Origin: Azolla pinnata
Lineage: Eukaryota > Streptophyta > Polypodiopsida > Salviniales > Salviniaceae
Assembly: GCA_037176905.1 (NCBI GenBank)
Contig: JBBBWG010027535.1
Location: forward strand, 1-25,275
Direction of reading: 5' to 3'
Length of the DNA: 25,275 nt
Shown: one piece after another, positions 1-10,678 of the stretch
Position numbering within the stretch: position 1 is the first letter of the stretch
Layout of the letters: each line of letters begins with the position of its first letter
Made by a program: the position numbers and the translations under genes
The notes under the pieces: generated by a model
The model's input: the letters and a program-made list of their open reading frames with translations, nothing else
Told to the model about the DNA's origin: nothing
The model's database searches: none

Positions 1-56
1 CATCATCACCATCACCATCATCATCAGCTCCATCATCTCCATCCTGATCCTCGTCG
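1..56. repeat. CAT/CAC-rich imperfect triplet tract
   Basis: The window opens with an imperfect CAT/CAC/CTC triplet tract directly upstream of a telo-box and of the first gene. It is probably promoter or 5' leader of that gene; the true promoter may lie outside the window. Confidence 0.6.
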
Positions 57-57
57 A

Positions 58-65
58 AAACCCTA
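58..65 (+). promoter_or_regulatory. telo-box AAACCCTA
   Basis: The octamer AAACCCTA lies 60 bases before the ATG of the TPR gene. Telo-boxes near the transcription start are known in plants from genes for translation and from genes active in dividing cells. If transcription starts just after it, the out-of-frame ATG at 69 may or may not be in the mRNA. Confidence 0.45.
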
Positions 66-124
66 GCTATGGTGTTTGCTCGGGCCAGCAGGCAACAAGC
101 AACAGGAGGAGGAGGAGCAAGATC

Positions 125-3100
125 ATGGCTATGGAGTGCCTTCTCACATACGCTCCTCCTCCCTACCTTCCTCCATCGCTGCTGCTCCATTGCAACGCAA
201 AATGCCTCCTCATCACACGGCCTAACCCCTCCTTGTTTTGCCTCTCCGCTAGCCCTACCCCCAACCCCAACCCTTGCCCCAACCCTGAAGGCACCTACAG
301 TAAAGATCCAAGGAAGATGCTGGAATCCCTGAGAAGTTGGAGCGTTCCGTTCGCTCTCGGAGCTTCAGTAGGGTCCCTGATACCCCGCAAACTTGTCGTC
401 TTCCTCGCGCCTATCTCGCTTCTTCTGGTCTTCCTTGTTCGCAAGGGTTTGGAACCTAAAGGAGGGCTTTTTATCGCGGTGGAGGACCTCGAATCCACGA
501 GGCTGAAAGCCTCTGACGGGCTTAACCATGTTAAAGCGGCGTTTCATAGGGCTGTGGAAGGATTGCTGTGCGTAATCGTGTCTCTAAAATCCATGATCGA
601 AGGCTTTTTTGGCCAAAAATTGTCAGATAATTATGTTGTGGGGAGAATTACTGGGCCTTTTCAGAGGTTCCTGAATTCTTTCTGGGAAATTATTCAATCT
701 GTTGCATCCCAAAGAAAAATGGAGGTCAAGAGCCGAGTGATGCCAGAGAATTCTGCTTTTATATACATAAATGACTGTATTTCAGAAGTAGAGAAATCGA
801 TTCAGGTCAAAGAATCAAGTGAAGAGATTCTGAATCCTAACCGATTGCAAGAACTAAGAGAAACCTTGCGTTTATTGAAGCGAGCCATTGCACAGAAGGA
901 GTCAGCTGTACATTCTACAGAAGCTACCGGGATGGCAGAAGAGGAACCCATAAGCGAGATCAACAAGAAGAATAAGATGACGGTGAAAAAGAAGAAAAAG
1001 AAGCAGCAGGAAGAAGGTCCTGAAATTGGCATAGCTTTGAGTGCGGCAGAATCATCGCAAGATTCTACTGAAGTTGAAATGCATAATGTCTCTCAATCGG
1101 TTGGTGTGGATTTGGGTGCTATAAAATCTAGACAACACCATGGTTCTCACAAACAGGATAACGTATGGAGTGAAATCAAACATGATGTCACGGTGCCAAA
1201 GGTTGGTGAAAGCAGCATTGATCAAAGCAACCGAAAGACAATAAGTGCCAGCAACGTGTACCCAGACTATTGGCTCCAAGATGATAGTGGTGATGATCGT
1301 GTAAGCACATCAACGTCAACCTTTGAGACGGAACAAACAGAGATGAAATTCAACGAGGGAGGAGGTGAATTTGTGCCGAAGCCAGAACGTGACAGTGTAG
1401 TAGAAAGCAAACAATTAGAGGTAAGGAAGGAAGTTGAAGTCAAGGAAAGAGACTCAAAGCGTTCACAATCAAATTCAAAAGAAAGCATGGTAGAAAACAA
1501 TGATTTTGAATCGAATAAGAAAGACAAGGCTACAGAGGAGTTCAGCAATGATCCATTAGATTTAATGAAAGAGCTTGCTTTTGTTCCAGCGGATCCATAC
1601 ATACCTTTGATATCCGGATTGTCCACCATAAGGCAGAGTGCTGAATTTCAAGAGTTGATGACTGGCGGAGAGTCTCTATTCAAAAGTGGTAGAATCGGTC
1701 TGACTGGGAAAATAGACGTAGGAGAAGCTGAAACTATACTATATGGAGCTGCTGAAAGGTTTGGATCAGCATGTTCTTTAGACCCATCTAGTATAGAAGC
1801 CATAGGATCCTGGGGAAATACTCTTTTTGTTCACGGAAAACTTAAACTTAAGCTGATCAAAGAGATGCAGTTCATTATTTCTACCGCCCCGATGATATCG
1901 TCTTATCAAAGGAGGAAGCAGAAGCCACAGATACAGGAGGCAAAGAAATGGGTTGCACTAGAGGAGACTCTTCAAAAGATTAGTAAAGAATGTGAAGAGC
2001 TTCTTGTTCAGTCAGGCAGAAAATATCGAGCTGTGCTTTCAATCTCTAACAGGGATATTCCAGCATTATATAACTGGGGCCTGGCTCTTTGCCTGCGTGC
2101 ACAATTGGTTGCATCAGGGCAGGTGTGTTTTTAATCTATTTTCTTTATCGTTGTGTTTTAAAAGAGAGAATTGAACCTAGAGTTGCCCTTGGCATAATGC
2201 ATCTACTGTACCAAGTTCAAATGCAATAATAACAAGAATCTGGCAGTAGGACGATGACTGAGTTATCCTTGCTTTAATGGAACTATAGTAGCGAATGCTA
2301 GCTGGAATCTCTAGTTTTGGGCTGCAATCCGACTGTTGAGCTATTGTTGATATAATTAAATCTTCCTTTTTATTTTTTGCAGAATGCAGCCGAATCTGCA
2401 GATAAGTTGTATTTGGCAGCAATTGATAAGTTTGAAGCACTGATGGGAATCAGTCATCGACATGCGCCTGATGGTAAGTGCATGATTTCTTTAGGGTGTT
2501 CCATCATCGTTGTTTGGTAGAATACGTTTGGAAGAAATCCTCGTACTCTGAAAATATGGCACGTTATTGAAGAGATTGGTGAGAGAAATTAAAGAGAATT
2601 AGGTCTATTCTTAGAGCTTGGTTTTTGCTCAATTATGTCTGTATTTGTGTAGTTAGTTCCTGTCAAATAAGACTGTAAACTGTTCTTGTATACCTTACTA
2701 CTGGAGTGCTCGTATACTGTATGTTCAACTCTTACTCACATTCCTCGAACTGTCATTATGTCCCCTGTCGATTGAAATATTCACTCATCAATTATCTGGA
2801 TATGGATAATCACTCCTCAAAAATCCCAAATATTTGTGGGAATGTTTCATTCTTGATCCAAAAGCTTGTAGTTGATCTTTGGATATGTCAATAAATGGAT
2901 TTATCATGGCTTAGGATCCAGTAAATGATGTATCCACATTGTTCCCTCTGGGGACTTATGTTGCGATTTCAATTCTAGGTCTCTTTTCAAGTTTAAGGTA
3001 GTTTTCGTATTTTGTAGTTTTTATCATCGCTCTTTTGATAATAGTCACATGAAAAAGATTCTCCATAGATATGTATCTAAAAAGAAACAAGTATCTATCT

Positions 3101-3503
3101 TAGGTTTTTGCTTATCAGTTTGAGCGAACAAAGAGGGTGGTGGCCTATGGAAAGAAGGTTCAGGAGCTTCCAAAAGATTTAGTCTCCTCATAAAGAAAAT
3201 AGAAAGGAGAGTAGAGGAGGCATTTTCGTGCTGTTTTGCTACCCAGCTTACAAGCCTTGTGGTGGTTTTGCAGCTATGCTGAATTGGGGTCTTGCTCTAA
3301 AGGCCAGATCTAGGTTATATCCGATGACAAGTCCTGAGAGGGCAAACCTCCTCAATCAAGCTAAACAACTATTTGAAGATGCACTAGTGTTACAACCTCG
3401 AGATGCACGAATTTGTGGAGCATATGCAGCAAGCAATGTAGAACTTGAAGAACTTCAAAGGAAAGAAATGGAGTCCAAGAGAAACACAAGGTCAGATCGA
3501 TAA
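125..3503 (+). CDS. TPR-like protein, probably plastid-targeted and membrane-anchored
   Basis: Three exons are read: 125-2122, 2383-2473 and 3274-3503 (TAA). They total 2319 nt, 772 residues, with GT-AG introns at phases 0 and 1. The first 60 residues are rich in P, L, S and N and poor in acids, as in a transit peptide; ATGs at 125, 131 and 317 are in frame. A hydrophobic stretch at about residues 74-105 (ending SLLLVFLVRK) suggests a membrane anchor. The middle (about 270-480) is polar and low in complexity, with a lysine run near 290. The C-terminus has TPR-like helical repeats in which NWGLAL occurs twice (about residue 650 and just after the second splice junction), followed by a helix with EDALVLQP. 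Such repeats bind protein partners. I recognise the plant TPR class but not a named gene. The exon 1-2 junction falls between the two NWGLAL repeats, which supports the splice model. Confidence 0.8.
2123..2382 (+). other. intron 1 of the TPR gene
   Basis: The 260-base intron starts GTGTGT after CAG and ends in a T-rich tract and TTTTTTGCAG. Joining it removes the in-frame stop at 2132-2134. Nothing else is seen inside. Confidence 0.8.
2474..3273 (+). other. intron 2 of the TPR gene
   Basis: The 800-base AT-rich intron starts GTAAGTG and ends GGTTTTGCAG. The codon is split after G, giving Ala. No internal coding or repeat structure was recognised. Confidence 0.8.
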
Positions 3504-3960
3504 AACGAAGTTTCCTTTTTATTATTTTGCACGGGAGGTCGATTGGAGGTGTATATATTTGCTATATTGTCAACCGATAGAAAGAAGCGAAAGGTGATCC
3601 ATGTCAGTTTTGTTGTTCTTCTGGGGCTGGTTTTACTACAGTGTATGATAAATGCTCATCTGATTCTTACACATGAGGGCTTCCTACTTGCAGATCATGA
3701 TCAGCGATTTTTGTGCCTCATGTGTCTGTTGTACAATTCTACCCGCATACGATGGTTCATATATTATCAAAGAGTCATAGTGCTTGGCAATCCCCCTGCT
3801 TCCTGTGAAGGTGATGTGATGCCAACCAATAATCTCTGATAAGTATTCCTTGCATATCTGCTCAAGTGGATTGTTTTTGGAAGCTATACCTCATACTTGT
3901 ATACCGATCTCTTCTTTGGAAATACCTTCTATGTTGCTTATTTTTCTCGATGAATAAATC
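3504..3960 (+). other. 3' UTR of the TPR gene with AATAAA
   Basis: The sequence after the TAA is T-rich and has AATAAA at 3953-3958, a usable plant near-upstream polyadenylation element. An open frame at 3543-3839 within it has no family features and is read as UTR. Confidence 0.45.
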
Positions 3961-4223
3961 GTCTTTTCTTGCTAACTCCCACGCATGTGGAGTCGAGGTA
4001 AGTGTTCCATCAGCACAGTCGATTGATGATTACAAATCTTACTAACAGTGAGGAACATGATGTATATTGGGAAAAAACCAATGGATTAAAAACCCATTCT
4101 GCTCTCATCATTACACTACTCAGTATTAAGTTAAGTGAAGAACCATTGAGAACTTCATGAACCTTAATTGGTTAAGCCTCATCAAATACATGTTAGGATG
4201 TGGTCCTATTTGGATTAGAGTCT

Positions 4224-4277
4224 GTCCCAAATCCATGCATCAGTCAATTTGTCCCAAATCCATGTATCAGTCTTTTC
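4224..4277. repeat. 27-bp tandem duplication
   Basis: Two adjacent copies begin GTCCCAAATCCATG at 4224 and 4251. They differ at a few positions towards their ends. Confidence 0.8.
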
Positions 4278-4849
4278 TACTGTGAATGTTCCTCTTTATG
4301 CAGCTAGTAAGTTACTTCCTATAACTTAGAATATTTCCTTAATCTTGCAATTTCATTTTGAAATCCATGAGCTATGGATTGTTGGGAGTTAGTCATATGG
4401 TGCCACGATAACATAATGTGTGATCTCAGCTTTGTTCATTCTTCCGGTCGCGATCCTTGCATAGTCATGTGACATGCTTAAGGTGCAAGATTGACCTTCT
4501 CGCTTGAAAGATCTCCTTTCTTTTCTAACACGGGCAGTTGAAGACAATCTCAACCCCGCATGTTTTCTCGTGGCGAATGATTCGGTCTGATCGAGCAGCA
4601 AGCGTCATGAATGATGGATCGGAACGGCTCGATACTGCAGGAGCCACAAAAGAAATGTACGTATTATTATTGCGAGCAAACGTGTATTCCGCGGATACGA
4701 TGTGGGCTTTTTTTGTACGGATATGGGATCTGATCGGTGGTCCTCGGTAGATTGAAAAAAATCCTAGGTCCCTCTGCAGAAGAGATGTGAGGTGCTCTTC
4801 AAACTATCTTTGATTCCAACTCTCTTTGTTTGTCTTCTTTTCATGGAGA

Positions 4850-4925
4850 GAAGGGCATTCTGAGGAAATAGCTTAAACTACAGAAAAGAAGGGCACTTCC
4901 AGGAAATACCCTAAACTACAGCAAA
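4850..4925. repeat. 38-bp tandem duplication
   Basis: Two adjacent copies start GAAGGGCA at 4850 and 4888, and share AGGAAATA and TAAACTACAG at the same spacing. They are diverged by several substitutions. Confidence 0.75.
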
Positions 4926-4979
4926 TACCTGTCTCCTGCGTCTTCCTCTTCTCTGCGGAGCTCTGCAGTGAGCTCTGCC

Positions 4980-5340
4980 TTCTTCCGCTCGCATATATGG
5001 CCATGGCTGCGGACCTGGAGTAGCGCAGAAGATCGGGCTTTGCTCTCTGCAGTGTATCTCATCCCTTGCTCCTCCTTCAACCGACAGTTCAAAGCTTCAG
5101 CGCCTGCCCAGGTATTTGAAAACAGGACAAACCGCCCATGAAAGCTTGCTGCTTTTTTCCCGTTCCTCTCGCATATGGACATAGCTGTGGACATGGAGTA
5201 GCGCAGAAGAACGGGCTTTGCTCTCTGCAGCATCTCGCATCCGTGCTCCTTCAGTTCTTTCTTTAGTGCCTGCTCCCCCCCACACACTCACAGGTACTGG
5301 AAAAAGCAAAACCGCCCATGAAAGCTTGCTGTTTTTTCCC
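4980..5340. repeat. about 180-bp tandem duplication
   Basis: Two head-to-tail copies cover about 4980-5159 and 5160-5340. Landmarks repeat at a constant distance: TAGCGCAGAAGA at 5021 and 5199 (178 apart), ACCGCCCATGAAAGCTTGCT at 5131 and 5311 (180 apart), and CTTTGCTCTCTGCAG in each. Each copy also has an AG followed by GGTA (5110 and 5292 region). It lies about 1 kb upstream of the HAD start codon, so it may be promoter or 5' leader. Minus-strand open frames over it look like by-products of its composition. Confidence 0.8.
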
Positions 5341-6265
5341 TCCCGTTCTTTGTTCGTCTTTTGAATCTTTGCTCCTTCTCCTCCCATGAATGAGTAGCTA
5401 GCTCTCTTTTTCTTGTGCGTGATTTGCTCAGGTTTCATCCTTTCCCTTTGATCTTTGACCCCCTTCCTCTCACTTCCTCGTTCCGGAAAACTATTGTGAA
5501 CTACGTCAAGTTGTCCTCTGTGTGCTCTTCCCACTTGTTTTGTTCGAGAATCGCCTCAACATGTTGCTGTCAATGGATATGTCTTGCATCGTTTCCGCCA
5601 TGTTTGCAGTCTGTGTCTTAGCTTTACATGCTCGATGACATTCTCAGTCAGTCCGCCACTCGAATCACGTATGTCATCTTAATCTGCTATGCCTTTTTCT
5701 CGACTCTTTGTTAGCATCGGAGAATGTGAGAATCTGTTTTATATTTCCTTCACTGACTTGTGCATTTTCTGTACACACTGGTGTCACCAATGACCATTCT
5801 TCCTCCCAGTAATGTTAGGCATGAGATGTGTACTTTGGATACCAAAAATATTCTCATGTAAAGCATACTGTGACACAGAGCCGCCTCATGTTTAACATAT
5901 ACTCAGAGGGTGAAAATAGAAGAATAAGCTCTGGCAAATTCACCCACACGGAGAGAGAGAGGTCTACTTTTTCATTAGGATGGAGAAAGATTATAGTTTT
6001 TGATGCTAAAATTTAAGCTTTTCAAACATTCAGCTTTGTTATTGCTACCTATGTTGCTACAGGAAGCAATAACATATTAAGAAGAAAATGGCGTGGACAA
6101 GATCGTAATCACCCACGTCCAGAATCAAGAATAGAAGTTGTAAAGAATGTCAGGAATTCGTGCGGCTTTTCTCATATCATTTGCCACCTTTACGCACTGA
6201 ATTTGTTTTGTGATAAATCTTGCCAAGCAGCAAAAATCTGTGGGAAATCATGCATTGATCAGCTG

Positions 6266-6273
6266 TTTAAATA
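6266..6273 (+). promoter_or_regulatory. possible TATA element of the HAD gene
   Basis: TTTAAATA lies about 100 bases upstream of the chosen ATG at 6371, a plausible distance for a short 5' UTR. It is only a weak match in an AT-rich region; an upstream promoter with a spliced leader is equally possible. Confidence 0.25.
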
Positions 6274-6370
6274 CCTGCCAGTCCAGCTGTTGGAATTTCA
6301 CTCCTGAAGTTTGCACTCTTGCGGAAAATCCACTCTTCCTGAAAGACTTTTCCAACAGTTCCTCTTCACA

Positions 6371-9005
6371 ATGACATTATCAACAGCAACAGGTAATGCT
6401 TCCCAGAACATGCCAGAAATGCTGGGGAGACGCCTTACAATGCAGGTTCCTTCTAAAACAATAAGTTTCCATATCCCCAAGACCTTCCATAGATCCAACA
6501 TGTTGGGGGAAGGTTCCAAAATCTCTGTCACAATCACGTCACGTAAAGTTGTATGTAGAGATAGCACAAATAAAGTGACAAACCACCCTCAAAACTCAAA
6601 AAGGTCAAGATGGTTAAAGGATGATGACTGTGTGAGAACAAGCTCTACTGCAGCTTCTGATCTGTCTACGCTTTCATCTTCTGGTAAATCTAATATGATA
6701 GCTCCTACAGTAGCTATAAACTCGTCCATAAATGATATCGCAAAACTTAGACCTGCATCTGGGGACTCTCGATCTTGTGATGGCACAAGCTTTCAAGCTC
6801 CACCGAGAAAGCTGCTACAAGTGGCTGTGGATGTTGATGAAGGTATGTAATAACGTTTCCTTGTATGCTTTTTTGTATTGGTTTTAACATGTACACAATG
6901 CTATATGAGACATTCTTGTCGCTTTTTGCATGCATTTAGTTCTTGGGAGCTTTCTTTCAAGTCTCAATGCATTTATAGAAGAGGAGCATGCGCTGGAGTA
7001 CACCACTTCACAGTATCATGTCTATGATTTCATGAAGGTGGGCCATTTTATTCCTACGCCCACTATATTTTGCAAATATAATGTTATTACTTGAGATGCT
7101 CTAAATTAATATGATGGAGGAGTGTGTGGCGTGCATGACTTTAGTGTAAACTCCATATATATGCTGAATTCCAATGAATGTAACATGTCATGTTCTAATG
7201 TCATCACATTTTTTTGCAGATTTGGTGTTGTTCACAATCTGAAGGTAAGCACTTACCTGTTTGCTAAAATATCTCGTTATTGATTTTATATATTGGGAGT
7301 GTGTTGTGACTTGAGATTGCTTTATTTGGAATGCGCACACAAAGATTCATATAGTTGCAAATAGTTCCAAATTGTTGAGTTAATATAATGCTCCCTAGAT
7401 CTATATCAAATATGTTCTGAGTATAATATTTTCTTCTCAGTTGCCTGGGCTGACAATAAAGTTGCATATCATATATCTGATTAATATGCAGATGACTTAA
7501 ACAATGCCATCTTGCTCATTCTTTATTAAACCTCCATGTATATTAATTAACTAAGCAGGAACCACAACGGCCAAAGATATCATTGTTAACACCATAAAGT
7601 TTCCTTACCTTTCTGACCAGCTACTTTTTCTTTTTTAATCTTGAATAAGGTAGTAGTTTCTCATTGGTTTCTAGAAGTGCTCAATCATAAAGGTGATGAG
7701 GCACCCATAGGATTGTATGATAATTTTCTGAAGATTTTGCATTTTCACGAGCTTTTATTGTGATTACTAAGGATTTCATGTATGAGGAGTTTTACTTATC
7801 TATAGTCCTTATTCTCTGTCATGTAATCAGTGGAATTTGCTCACTTGTATTCTCTTTCACTGAGTATCATTCTTCATACATAGGGCTTGTCATATTGTCC
7901 CATGCCTAGATTATGCAAAATGATGCTAGGAAACTGTATTACCTTTCAATTTGCAAGATATTTGTGCTCTATGGGCATTACTGTATGTGATCCTTGCAGA
8001 TTTCAATTTTCACTATGTTTGTACATTTCTTTATTGATTTTGTTGATAAAACATGGCTTCTGCTAGCAATGTTTTATGATGGTGCCTTTCACTTATTAAA
8101 AATTGCAAGTTTTTATGTTAACTTATTTTGGTTTCTTGCAGCAAATGATCGGGTTCATGCATTCTTTGAATCAGACCATTTTAAGGATGGGATACAACCA
8201 ATTCCTGGGGCTTATGAATCTCTGCTTCAGCTAGCTGGATTCTGTCACCTTGTCATTGTCACGTAATAATATGACATTCCTGAGAGAATTGTGTTATCAT
8301 GGATAAAATTGTATCATTAATAACATTCACTTTGATTTTATGTGCAGATCAAGGCAACATGTCATAAAAAACCAGACTCTTGATTGGATTGAGAGACATT
8401 ATCCTGGTGTTTTTCAAGACATTTATTTTGGGAACCACTTTGCTTTGGAGGGTGAAGCGCGCCCAAAATCAGAGATATGCAGGTAATGTTCGTGGATGTG
8501 AAGTTTTACTAATTTACTAGTCAATGAAGATAGATTCCATCGTAGACTCCTTGTACATCATGCATATTGCATACCAAAAAACCTTTTCCAAGCACTATTC
8601 CATCGAACAATTGGTATTCAAACCCCACTTTTGGAGCCAAAATATTGTAGTTATGATTGGTAATCTAACATAGTCTATTGGAAAAATGATGATCAATATT
8701 TTGTTGCTTATTTTGTCTTTTTAGAAGTCTGTAGAGGCTGAGGGCTAGAGTTTTTCTCCTGAGAATGTAGGTCTATTGGTGCTGAGATACTTATCGATGA
8801 CAATCCGCGGTATGCAATGGAGTGTGCACAACATGGTATTGAGGTGCTACTCTTCGATCACAAGAATAGCTATCCCTGGAGTAAAACTGCAGATGGACCA
8901 GTGCATCCTCTGATCACAAGGGTTCGAGATTGGGATGAAGTTGGAGTCAATCTTCTCGCTCGGGCATATGCTAAGAGAGATAAACTGTTGAAAGTCCCAG
9001 CATAG
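6371..9005 (+). CDS. HAD-superfamily hydrolase, NT5C (5'(3')-deoxyribonucleotidase-like) type
   Basis: Six exons are read: 6371-6842, 6940-7037, 7220-7244, 8142-8262, 8348-8482 and 8771-9005 (TAG). They total 1086 nt, 361 residues, all introns GT-AG. HAD motif I is DVDEVLG with nucleophile D154 and acid/base D156; motif II is VIVTS with T239 and S240; motif III is K279 in ARPKSE; motif IV is ILIDDNP with D293 and D294. The full set predicts a Mg-dependent phosphohydrolase. The family to which it is closest (NT5C-like) removes phosphate from nucleoside monophosphates in animals; plant members have unproven substrates. About 150 residues precede motif I. They are rich in S, T, K and R with few acids at the start, as in a plastid or mitochondrial presequence plus linker. 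ATG 6371 is the first in-frame methionine. A 25-base exon (7220-7244) is fixed by the conserved run IWCCSQSEANDRVH across its junctions. Confidence 0.88.
7245..8141 (+). other. intron 3 of the HAD gene
   Basis: This is the longest intron of the gene (897 bases), AT-rich, starting GTAAGC and ending TTTCTTGCAG. No coding exon, repeat or RNA gene was recognised in it. The other introns are 97, 182, 85 and 288 bases. Confidence 0.8.
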
Positions 9006-10248
9006 AGAAAGAACCTGAAGACACGATATGCACATTTGGTGCATACTATACTAATAATTTCTGTTGTAGATCGATGCCAAAAATGTTGGCTTTATGTTGC
9101 AAGCGTGGAAGAAGCTTGGTCCATGAGCAACATCGAATGGATTTGGAAACAAATGAATTGAAGTTTGGTTTGTGGGACAAAATTCATGCCCTCTCATCAC
9201 TTCTTTTCATATTTTTGGGGAAAGATTGAAATTTCCATATCCAAAATTCAAGAATTTGTAGAATATGGAAGGCTAAACTATATGCAGATGAATTGGGCAT
9301 TGGCTGGCTAATATGTGCATGTGCATCTTGCTCATTTAAGTGTGCTTGAGCCCTTGGATTGTAAGATACTTTGATGGGATAGGCTCCATATTGCGGTTTC
9401 TTACTGATGTAATTTGATTCCAATTATGCTTTCAGCCTTGGAAGATGCAAGTCAGCGGTGATTGGAACAACATTTTGAACAATGTTCAAATTCTACTATT
9501 GGACCCATAGTTGGAATGCTGGTAAGGATTCAAAAATTAGGTATGATGGGCAACAAAGAATAGCCCGGCTACTATTTGGATGTGTCAAAAATGACGTTTT
9601 GAACGACTTTGAAGTTTGACAACTTCTATTTGGTATCTAGTTTTTGTAAAGCTCCTTTCTCTTCCATGTGGAAAGATCCATTCCATGTTGACATCTCAAG
9701 CATGTAGATATGATGGGCAATGTTGAGCTCTCATTCATGCTTTGATATTATGTAAATGATTGTTGAAGTAATCAAACTTGGTCATATGATAGTGGAAGCT
9801 AAGCGTTGTATATGATAACTAATCACAAGATAGGTGATTATGTCAAAAGCAAAGAAGGTTAGATAATAATAATCACGATTGATAGTCCTTGTGGTCGATA
9901 TTGTTGGTCACCAATAGGCATTGGTGGATATTATCGACCAACACCGAGTTTGGTCGATATTATTGGCCATAGTCGATAATGTGAGCTATTGAGCGATCTG
10001 GAATCTTTCCTCGAGTGATTGGTCAAAAGTCTAATAATCAAGCCAGCTTTGAAAGTGTTCGATCTATGCAGAGGACAAAACAATATGTACTTGATGGAAC
10101 CCAATTGGGGCAACCTTATGGGCAAGAAACTGGCAAAATCCAGACCTGTCCATGCCCACGATGGGCACTCTCATACTACACGATTCTCAGACTCGTAAAA
10201 AAAAAAACAGTAAGAGAAGTTCATGTATCTTCTTGTCACCTTTCTTCT
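9006..10248. other. 3' UTR of the HAD gene and intergenic DNA
   Basis: No gene is supported. The first few hundred bases are presumably 3' UTR, with no clear AATAAA. The rest is AT-rich, with a cluster of related GGTCGATATT words at 9893-9966 listed separately. Confidence 0.5.
9893..9978. repeat. cluster of direct and inverted GGTCGATATT words
   Basis: Related words occur at about 9893 and 9952 in direct orientation, and as TATCGACCA at 9932-9940. The latter pairs perfectly with TGGTCGATA at 9951-9959 across a 10-base loop. A fourth related word, AGTCGATAATG, follows at about 9971. Confidence 0.5.
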
Positions 10249-10308
10249 CAATTTCAATTTCAATTTCGATTTCGATTTCCATTTCAATTCCAATTTCAAT
10301 TTCAATTT
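10249..10308 (+). repeat. CAATTT hexamer microsatellite
   Basis: Ten consecutive hexamers are seen, mostly CAATTT with CGATTT, CCATTT and CAATTC variants. They are followed at once by (CTT)7. Confidence 0.9.
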
Positions 10309-10329
10309 CTTCTTCTTCTTCTTCTTCTT
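10309..10329 (+). repeat. (CTT)7 microsatellite
   Basis: Seven perfect CTT units abut the hexamer tract. They are complementary to the (AAG)12 tract that starts 58 bases downstream. Confidence 0.9.
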
Positions 10330-10385
10330 GTGTTATGTTATTTCACACCTTTTTTTGTTGTTGCCAAAAACCGCAAAAAACAGAA

Positions 10386-10386
<1 letters not shown>

Positions 10387-10416
<30 letters not shown>

Positions 10417-10422
10417 AAGAAG
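10387..10422 (+). repeat. (AAG)12 microsatellite
   Basis: Twelve perfect AAG units sit immediately before a telo-box, in the presumed promoter or 5' UTR of the PNISR-like gene. A second, imperfect GAA tract follows at 10528-10554. Confidence 0.9.
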
Positions 10423-10423
10423 A

Positions 10424-10431
10424 AAACCCTA
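10424..10431 (+). promoter_or_regulatory. telo-box AAACCCTA
   Basis: AAACCCTA lies directly after the (AAG)12 tract, about 710 bases before the ATG of the PNISR-like gene. The reverse-orientation core TAGGGTT also occurs at 10813-10819. With the telo-box of the first gene, this marks two of the five genes. Confidence 0.45.
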
Positions 10432-10557
10432 GATGTGAAGGTGTGCAGACGCCATAGCCACCGTACCATGATGCGCAAAGACGAACGGAATCTGTATTTG
10501 TTGTTGTTTCTGTTGCGATTTCAGTAGAAGAAGAAGAAGAAGAAGGAGAAGAAGACG

Positions 10558-10590
10558 CCTTCCTTTCTTTCCTTTCTTTCCTTTCCTTCT
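10558..10590 (+). repeat. CTTTC-rich pyrimidine tract
   Basis: Repeated CCTTT and CTTTC units form a pure pyrimidine run just after the GAA tract at 10528-10554. Pyrimidine tracts of this kind are common in plant 5' UTRs near the transcription start. Confidence 0.6.
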
Positions 10591-10678
10591 TCTTTGTCTC
10601 TTCACGAACCCTGCAACCCGCAGCAGGCAAAGCGATCCGCTCCCACTCCAGCTCCCTCCGGTGCTAATGCTCGCAGAG

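Larger units (their letters stand above)
3961..6265. other. intergenic region upstream of the HAD gene
   Basis: No gene could be supported here on either strand. It holds three tandem duplications (4224, 4850, 4980), described separately. A pyrimidine-rich tract ending GCTACAG at about 6060 could be the acceptor of a 5' UTR intron of the HAD gene, but no matching donor stands out. Confidence 0.5.

Noticed and set aside
3543..3839. 98-codon open frame after the TPR gene
   Set aside because: It lies in the presumed 3' UTR before the AATAAA, has no recognisable domain, and no exon joins support it.
4916..5534. Minus-strand open frames over the 180-bp duplication
   Set aside because: The two frames overlap, show no family motif and follow the repeat structure. 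Composition rather than selection explains them.
6311..6370. Upstream extension of the HAD first exon by 20 codons
   Set aside because: The frame opens at a TTG, not an ATG, so the first usable start is 6371. An upstream coding exon cannot be excluded but is not seen.
10015..10630. Open frames across the hexamer and GAA/CTT tracts
   Set aside because: They translate to simple repeats (QF, SI, K or S runs) and lie in the promoter or leader of the PNISR-like gene.
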